Notes under the pieces: generated by a model | Told to the model about the DNA's origin: nothing | Databases searched by the model: none | What the model saw: only the letters and a program-made list of their open reading frames with translations | Assembly (NCBI GenBank): GCA_017311185.1 | Contig: JAESUZ010001294.1 | Span: 434,001 to 498,000, forward strand | From: Proteles cristata cristata | Taxonomy: Eukaryota; Chordata; Mammalia; Carnivora; Hyaenidae | DNA length: 64,000 bases | Direction of reading: 5' to 3' | Position numbers and translations under genes: made by a program | In this document: positions 23,901-32,900 of the stretch, piece by piece | How the letters are laid out: every line of letters begins with the position of its first letter | How positions within the stretch are numbered: the stretch's first letter is position 1

Positions 23901-26900
23901 ATACTGGGTGCTCCGAAGAAAGCGGGTTTGGGGGGATGACACAGACCGAAGCTCAGGAGGGGAGGAGGTGTCAAGGTCAGAGACTTAGAGGTTTCGATTT
24001 GGGAGTATCTGCCCGGTGGGAGACTTTTGAGCCTGGAGGAAGCTTCCAGAGCAGAGTATGAACATGTCAGGTGTCCTGTGAGACCTGGTCCATGAGTTCT
24101 GGGGAAGGCAGCTCCACTCTTGCACCTCTGGGTTCCCTCATTGTCTCTCTGTCCCTCTCCTGCCCTCTCTGAGCCCCTCCCCTCCACCCCCCCCACCCAC
24201 CTTTCTTGACTGGCTGCTCTGCCGACATCCCCCAGTGCCAGCTCCCACCCTGATCTTTCAGGAGCCCCACCCTGGGCTCCTGGGGTGATGAACTCAGTGA
24301 GCGACTGTGGAGGGAATGAAAGATGGCTTGTGTGTAGGGCAAGCAGCTGCTGCGTCCTCTGCAGAGGCATCCTGCCCTGGGACCGGGCTCAGGAGGGTGA
24401 AAAGGACTCATCTGAGGAGTTCCCCAACCTCTTCCACCCCCTCTCATGTCCAAAATATTGGGCCTCCCTGCTGCATCCCCTTGATGACAATAATGATATT
24501 TTTTGGTGTGGCTTTGATAGGAAAAAACAGACATGAATTTGAGGACCCCTGATGTTACCCCACAGTCCGCATGTGGAGGTAGGGGTGGGACTTGATGGGC
24601 GAGAGGGTTAGTTCACGACCCACAGAGTAGGAGCACTGGCTGGAGGAGGTCCGTGAGGGACGCGCAGAGGCTGCCAGGAGAGCGGGGGGGACCGCGGCTG
24701 GTCCCCGTTCTCCAGTTTCCTGCTCTTGAAGCCTCCTTCCTGACCTTCTGCAGCAGGGCCCAGCTGGTCCTTGGGTGCTCCCCAACCCGACTGGTTTCTA
24801 TGGTGACCACTCTGCCCCAGACCTACCCTTGCATCTGATTTTGCTATTTCTTTACTTTTACTCATCTAAACACTGTAGGCTAAATAGTAGAAAGTCTGAC
24901 TTGATCATTTTGAAAAGCATGCATCTTGGCCACAGGCAGAGTCTCTGTATCAGGAGAATTATGAGGACAGCCAGGAGGGACCGGGCTTCAGAGATGGACA
25001 GGTAGGAACGGCTCGTAACCGTCATGTTCATTGTGAGTAAAGGAGTTGCTTTTAAGTTTAAAGAAACTTGAAAGTCATTTCCTCTGCGCCCCAGTGACTG
25101 TGTTTTACCACCGTTCTTTTCTTCCTGGAGATGCTGTGGGGAGTTCACAGCCTTCTTTTGTTTTTCTCACGGTCCGTTTCTCCTTCAGCCTCGCTTACTG
25201 ACCCTGCACTGTCATTCCTCCAACATGTCGCCTGTGTCTGCTGCACGCCGGCCTCGCACCCAGCTTGGGGCCTTCAGGGAGGGAGGAAGCAGAGTCCCTG
25301 CCACCCTGGACCCCGTGGAGATGAGCAGTTCCAGCACTGATCCAGTGTGACAAGAGCTGAGAGGGAGAACAGGATTGGGGTGCCGTGTCTGCAACAGGGG
25401 CTCCTCACGAGGCTGGGGGAGGGCCGAGGGCAGGCTCCCCTCCCTGAGCAAGATACACGGGACCTAAGGATGAGTTCAGTTTAGAAGCCACACAGAGGAG
25501 GGGCGCCTGGGTGGCTTAGTCGGTTAAGCGTCCGACTTTCGCTTAGGTCATGATCTCGCGGTTCGTGGGTTCGAGCCCCGCGTCGGGCTCTGTGCTGACT
25601 GCCAGCTCAGAGCCTGGAGCCTGTTTCAGTCTGTGATTCCTTCTCTCTCTGACCCTCCCCTGCTCACGCTGTCTCTCTCTCTCTCTCCTAGAAATAAATA
25701 AAAAAGATATATTAAAAAAAAATAAAATAAAATAAAAAAGAAGCCACACAGAGGAATGATCATGAACACAAAGTTGGATTTTGGAACTTTTGCAGGATGA
25801 TAGTTTTACCCAGTTTGTAAGGTTGGGCTTCCTTTTCTCTAGGAGCCTTTCTGTGACTCTCACTCTGTCTGCCTTCTGGGATCCTGCAGCCCTGATAGCT
25901 TGAATCACCCTTCCCAGTGCCTGAGTGACAGGCCCCCTGCCTCTGAGACCATGGCCAAGGTCCTTCTTGGGGTCTCACTTTATCCCTGGGCCTCCAGGTT
26001 AGAGTGGGCTCCTTAGAGCGGGCTCCATATCCTTCTCTTTCCTTGTGGCCCAGCGTGCTCACAAGCTGCAGGGTCTAAGCTCCCCAAGGCGCTCTGTGGT
26101 TTGACTTGTACATGCTCTGCCTCGGGGGCCTCTCCAACCCAAGCACTCAAACCAAGTGAGGAACTGAGAGATGGAAGACCTAGATGGCATCTACCACACA
26201 AAAGCTGAATGGTACCACAGACAAAACCAAAAGGCAAATGCCAAACTGGGGGAGGTGTTTGCAACAATGAGAAACTAAGGCTTAATTTTCTCAAAAAAGA
26301 ATTTAATACAAATCAATAAGAAAAACGTGGAGACCCTCGTAGACAATTCACAGATGGAAATTCCAGTGGCTAATATGTATATATGGGAAAGGTTGTTCAA
26401 CCTATCAGTAAGCAGCAATAGAAATGAAAATAGCATACTTCCGTGTATCAATTTTGCAAAAGTGAGAACAAGGTAATAGCCGGTGGATGTAGCCTGGATA
26501 TAGGGAAACAGGCACCCTCATGTAGTACTGATGGCTGTAGTCATCAGTAGTACATATGGAAGCACTTTGGGAGTGAGTCTAAAGAGCCTGGGAGATGGGC
26601 ATTCACCCGCTGATCACACTTCTGAGACTCTGTCTCAGCCATGGACAGTGACATGGGAATTTCTCGGAAAATCATGTTAAACAGCAAAAGTAGGACATAC
26701 GTATTATAATGTATAATTCTACTTACATAAATTCTATATCTATGCATAAATCTTTTCTTCGGGTGATTTTTTTAAGGGCTTTTTGCTTCTTGGTGATTAT
26801 GATCATCATAGTTTGTCTTTCCCGCATTTTCTGTGATGAGCATACCCAAAGTCAAGAAGGGGGGAGACCCTCTTGAAATGTGAAATGATGGAACCAAATA

Positions 26901-29900
26901 AATATAGAAATTAACTTTGGGAGTCAAAAGGGTCAAATCACTAGCAAAACTTGTCACTTTGCAAGATTCAAGAAATATATGTTGACATGTACATAGCAAA
27001 ATTCTCCAGAAGGCTAAGGGCAGAGATCACCAGGCCACGTGGCTGTGGATGGGCTGATTTTGTGAGGTTTCCTTCACGGTGTGATACTGGGTATAGCCTG
27101 TCCCTTGGTAGGGCTCAGTTTCCTAATCTGTACACAGGATGGTAGGGGGTCAGACTGAATGACCTCTGAGGGTCTTGGCAGATCTCGGCTAACTCTGTTC
27201 TTGAAGAAGAGATCTTTGACTTGCGCCCATGACAAAACTGAGAAGGACCAAGGGCTGGTGATTGCAGGCCTCAGGTTCCAGCTCCTTATCTGCTGAGAGG
27301 CCCCTCATCTGCCCAGTACCTTGTTGCCTGTTTGTGACCACCATAATGCCCTGTTATGGCCTTGCTTGCTGGCCACCGTCTCTTCCTGTCCGCTTCTGGG
27401 CCCACTCAGTTGGGGGCTGGTTTGACTGTGTGCCCTGGAGGGGCAGGAAGGGGGAAATCCTATGCTTCGGATCTGTTTAGTAGAGGCATGAACTCAAAAG
27501 CCACTGGGGAGCCTACCTGCCCGGGGAGATGATGTCTCCTCCCTCCCGGGCCCTCTCTCTGGGACATTTTTGAACGGTATGGCTCTCAGGGCCAAGGTGC
27601 CCTGATTGTCTGAAGGCCACCAAAGCCACTTCATGGTGTGGGGCTGCTCCCCTCCACCCCCAGCCCCAGGTCACCTGTGGGCTGACTAGAGCCCCTCCCA
27701 CACCATTAGTGGCACCAGATCCTCAGCTCTGCTAAGGCCTCCTGTGCTCAGCCTCCTTTCCCAGACGCTGAGGGCTTATGGGTGATGCTGCCCGGGCACC
27801 TCAGGAACTGTTGCTTTCAGCCATGAGCAAGTCTTAGAGTCCTCCTTCCCGATGTGCTTTCTTAGGGCTGGGGCCCGAGCCTTCACTGCCGGGTGCTCCC
27901 CTAAGCCAGGCTGATTTTCCTTCCCGCCCAGGCATAAACTGACCTGCAGTCTTGCAGGAAAGATGGCCTGTGGGGTTGTCCCCTCTGTCAGGGACCAGAG
28001 GACTCCTGCCTGAGCTGCTGCCTCTAGACCGTGACAGCTTCAGCCCCACCCTGAATAGCAGGGCGGGTCTGGGGTAGGGGCCGAAGAGCTGCCCTGGGAA
28101 TGGTGAAGCTGGTAGGGAAAGTGCCCCACAGAGCCACCCTCGCTAATGTGGGACTGTTTCTCCTTAGCAACCAGCAGATGCATGGAAAGACAGCTTCTCC
28201 GAAGAGCCCTGTGTCCTGCCCAGAGAAACTAGCCAGGGTTCAGGCACCCCCGAACTCCAGGTGAGGCCCCTTTCCACCGGTCAGATATTCATATCGATTA
28301 GGTGTGGGAGGCCCTCAGGAGGACCTTAAAGACCAGAGCAAATAAAAAAGAATGAAATCTTGCCATTTGCAATGACGTGGATGGAGCTAAGGTGTATCAT
28401 GCTAAGCAAAGTAACTCAGTCAGAGAAAGACAAATACCATATGATTTCACTCACATGTGGAATTTAAGAAGCAAAACAAACGAACAAAGGGGGAAAGGAA
28501 AGAGAGAGAGAGAAAGAGAGAGGCAAACTAAGACACCCGCCCTTAACTACAGAGAATAAACTGATGGTTACCGGCGGAGAGGGGGCTGGGGGGCTGGGAG
28601 AAATATGTGATGGGGAGTAAGGCGTGCACTTGCTGGGATGAGCCCCGGGTGATGTATGGAGGTGCTGAATCACTGTATGGTACACCTGAAACGAATATTA
28701 CATTGTGCTAACTAACTGGAATTTAACTACAAACTTAACAGAAAGCAAAGAAAGGGGCATAAGGGGTTAAAGAAAAGTTAGAAAGGGGACCTTGCGGCAG
28801 GTGTTAGGTTGGGCACAGGCCGCCCCGACCTCTTCCTCCCATTCCCGGGCCTGTCCCAGCACCCGGGGACCTAGCAGAGTCTAGGCTTCTCAGGTTACCA
28901 GCCTCCTCCCTGCCCACCTGTCCTCAGGCCAACCTGGCCAGGGCAGAAGTTTGCGTTCCAGCCCCACCCCCTCTCCCTCAGCCTTGGTAGCCTCCATCAG
29001 GTCAGGTGAGTCTGCTGAGCTCCAGGCTACCGGAGGAGGCTTCCAGGAGGGCAGTCCGGCTGGGATCATGGCCCGTGGCCAGGCCCCGGAGCTGTGAGTC
29101 TGACATCTCCACCTCACCCCGCTCCCCAAACTGGTCTCCATTCCCATGTCTCCTACTCATTTACCCCTGGGTCTTCTCCTCTGCTTATCCTTTGACCAGA
29201 GAAGTGGGAGAGGGTTTTGGACACTTGGGGGTGGGAGGCTCCTAAGCATCTCCGGGAGGTGGAGGCTCAGGCTGAGCGTACCTCCGGTGGGGGCCTGGGG
29301 GGGGTGCGCTACCCACAGCTGTCTGGGAGGAGGGCTCGCAGCCCTTCCCCAGAGTTGAGCTGCATGCTCGCTGTTGCTTATCACTTTTCGGTGGCTCCTA
29401 GAAAAGGGCCTCAGGTCTTCAGTCTCTGCCCCAAGCTTCTGGCTCGAAGCCAGGGCAGACCTGGCTCTGAGGATGTATGGGCAGAACTCATTCTGAGGGT
29501 TTCTTGTCTCTGGAACGGAATGTCTCCTTTGCAGTCTGCACTGGCCAGAAGGCTTGAAGGGTGAAGAGATCAAGAAGTGTGGCCGAGAAGGGGTAAGTGT
29601 GTGGAGGCTGACTTTTCACTGCCCTCCAAGGGAGGGGCCCAGGGCTGCCTGAATTCAGTGACTGTTGGCTCCTTGGCCACCAGGCTTGTCACCAGGGGCA
29701 ACCTGAGTGAGTGTCTCCTCCTGGGTGGGGGTGGTGTGTCCCCCTCCTGCCATAGGCTGCCCATCAGGACCTACCGTCACCAAGAAACAAGCTGTGCTTG
29801 GGACTCAGCCTTTTACCCCCACTGGCTGCTTACTGACTGCTGCATACCGGAGCCCCTGCCCGCATGGCATTGTTTCCCGGTGGCTGGTGCTGGGCCCCTT

Positions 29901-32900
29901 TGGTGGTCTGATCCCCCAGGACTTCTCAGCCCCAGCTCGTGTGTTTGCAGACACTACTGAGTAAATACAACCAGCAATACCACAAGCTGTTTAAGGACAT
30001 CCCCTTGGAGGAGGTGGTTCTCAAAGGTGAGCTGTCTCCCTCGTGTGGCTGGACAGGTGCCTAGGGGGCCTGAGGCCCAGGTCCTCTCCTCCGGAGCCTC
30101 CAAGGCACAATTTCGATGTGGGAACTGGCTGCCCTTTGGATGTGGTTGGGCCTGTTTTCTTCAAAAGTATGAGAAGACTGGGTAGATTTGGGACATGAAA
30201 TGGAATTTATGCAAGTTTTCTCGAGGCAATGTCAGGGCTTCCAAATCTTATTTTTGTTCTGCTCTTATCAATGACTGTTCTTTCCTGCTCAGGCCTCTCA
30301 GTGAGCATGTTGGAGCCTTTGCACAGTCGAGACCCTCAGTCCAGGGCAGGGCAGGGCAGGGCAGGGCAGGGAGTTCTGCCTGAGGGAGCAAGAATCCAGG
30401 CTCGGGAAACCCTGTGAGGCATGGGTGGCAAAAGAGGGAACTTCTAGCAGTTTGGTGGGGTAGGGTGGGGCTGCCAGGACTCTCAGGAAGGACTCAGGGT
30501 GCTGGTGGAATGAGTGGTTTGGGGCCCGGGGTCGGGAAGGGGGATTCTGAGGAAGGCAGTCCCTGAGGCTGGGCTCTGGACTCCTGAGTGTAGGACCCAG
30601 CCCCTGGAGCTTCTGGGTTGGCCTTGCTCATGGCAGTCTTCTTTCCTGTGACTTCCCAGTGTGTTCCTGTGCCCTCCAGAGAGACCTCCTTCTCCAGGGC
30701 CGGCTCTACATCTCCCCTAACTGGCTCTGCTTCCATGCCAGCCTCTTTGGCAAGGATATCAAGGTAGTAATAAGCGGTAGGGGCTGCAATGGGCCCATGA
30801 GGTCCCAGGCAGGGAAGATATAGGTCCCTCCCTTGCAGGCATGAGGGCCTCTCACTGCAAGGCATCCGACCTGGTGTCTGGGGAGGGGCGCCAATCTAGA
30901 CTCCCCATCTGGCCTGAGTCAGCCTGAACAGCTCAGAGCCAATTTATTCTGCCCGTGGGTACCTCTGAAATGCCTTAAGAAGCAGAGTGTGATGCCACGC
31001 TTAAGGGGAGCCATACCTGTGCCCGGTGGTAGCTCAGGGGACTCCATTACTGGAGTATGGGATTCACCAGAGCAACCATCTTTGGCCACCTGGATAATAG
31101 GATGAGAGCCCGGAACGGTGTGTGCTGTCAAGGCTGGGGCAGGTCGTAGAACAACTGCAAGGGAAACCTGCAAGAGAAAGTGGATGGTTCAGATAGCCTC
31201 CCGCATAGGGCCAGGCTTCTCCATGGTGTCTATGCTTGGCTGACTGCCGTTTGTGGCTGGGGCCCTATGCAGGAAGCAAAGGGACCGTGTCTTTTGGGGT
31301 AGATCCTGAGTGAAGCACACCTCTCCCCACTCAGGTGGTCATTCCTGTGGTGTCTGTCCAAATGATCAAAAAACACAAGATGGCCCGGCTCCTTCCCAAT
31401 GGCCTGGCCATCACCACCAACACCAGCCAGAAGGTCAGTGAGTCTCTGGGCCAGCCATCCCTTGTTAATTTCCCCAACCCAGCCCCAGGATCCTGACTCC
31501 GGCACTCACCCCAGTCTGCACTTACCCCTCCCTTTTCTGTTTTCTCTCTGGGTCCCAGTATGTCTTTGTGTCACTGCTTTCCCGGGACAGTGTATATGAC
31601 ATGCTGAGGAGGGTCTGCACACACCTACAGGTATGGAGCTCAGGGGCAGGAGCTGGTCGAGGGAGACTGAGGTCTTGGGACAGGCTGTTGGGAGTAGTTG
31701 GCCCATCTCTCTGATACAAGGATCAAGGGCAGGGAGAGGGGAGTAAGAGGCTCAGGCCCAGTGTATCTGAACCTAGTCCTTGGACTGGGTGTCTATGCTT
31801 GTGAGCATGTGTCTTTGAGGCCAGTGGCCCACGTGTGTCCCCATGTATATGGCCTCATTGTGCTTCCTTGGTGTATAGACAGAGGCATGTGGCTGCTTCC
31901 CAGTATGCCTACAGCTCTCTCTGGCCCACGGTGAGGAAGTGGGGAGGGGCAGGAGCTTGGGGAAGTACGTTGCCTTGGATCTGCGCTCTGCTCCAGCACT
32001 AGCCCTTGAAAACTCTGGGAGTGAGGCTCCATCTGACCCAAGGCAGCTTATGTGGAGGTAAAGCTCTCTTGGAGAGTACTAACACCTCTTCACCCCTGGC
32101 CTCAGCTGTTCCAAATGGACAAGTGACCCCTGCTCCCTTTCTTCCTCAGCCTTCCAGCAAGAAGAGCCTGAGTGTAAGAGAATTTCCAGAGGAACCTGAG
32201 TGCGAGTCTCTGGTGAGAGCTGGGGCTGGGAGCAGCAGCTGCTAGCGTGGCAGAGCCTATGGCCCCGAGGCTTCAGGGCCTCCCAGGAGGGTCTACAATG
32301 CAGAACTGGGGTTCCAGGTTCAAGAGCCAGTGACCATGCTATGCCAGGGGTCCCCGACACCTGCCATGCCCCATACCATGTAGAGCCAGTAGACCCTGGG
32401 CAGCTCCGCGGACTTTCTGAGCAGAACAGATGTCCAGCCCCCAGAGCACTGCCCAGGCGGGTCCCACTGCTGTGCAGACCTAGAGGGTCTAGAGGGCCTT
32501 CCAGGGGATAGAGTTATCCTCAGGGAAGAACTCCAAAGGCTATCTCTGTAGAACTCAGACAGACTCATTTGAGATTTGCTGAGGCTCCAGCAGTTTCCTT
32601 TGCTGCTGAGGTTCTGGGTAGGCAGAGCCGAGTTTCTAGAAAGAACAGTGATGGGGATGGAAATGACCCCGGGGTGTTTGAAGCCTCCTTCACTAATCAT
32701 TAAGCATTTAGCCAAGCATACAATATGCATACTACTAATGCAGGCAATAGAAGGTGATGTTCCCATTTTTGTTGATGGGGACTCCGAGTACCCCCTGCCA
32801 AGGCCAGTGATGTCCTTAGGGTTAGAGCCCAGATGAGAAGGACTTGTCCCATCTAAATTATATTGTGCTGAGCTTTCCTGGACTCAGCAGATATGAGCAC

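Larger units (their letters stand above)
885..28167 (+). other. GRAMD2A: GRAMD2A intron 1 (27.3 kb)
   Basis: GTAAGG donor at 885, TCCTTAG acceptor at 28161-28167. The intron holds most of the window's transposable elements and a second CpG island, each listed separately. No other gene is recognised inside it. Confidence 0.85.

Noticed and set aside
30494..30865. 123-codon - strand frame over GRAMD2A exon 5
   Set aside because: It is the antisense shadow of a well-supported coding exon.
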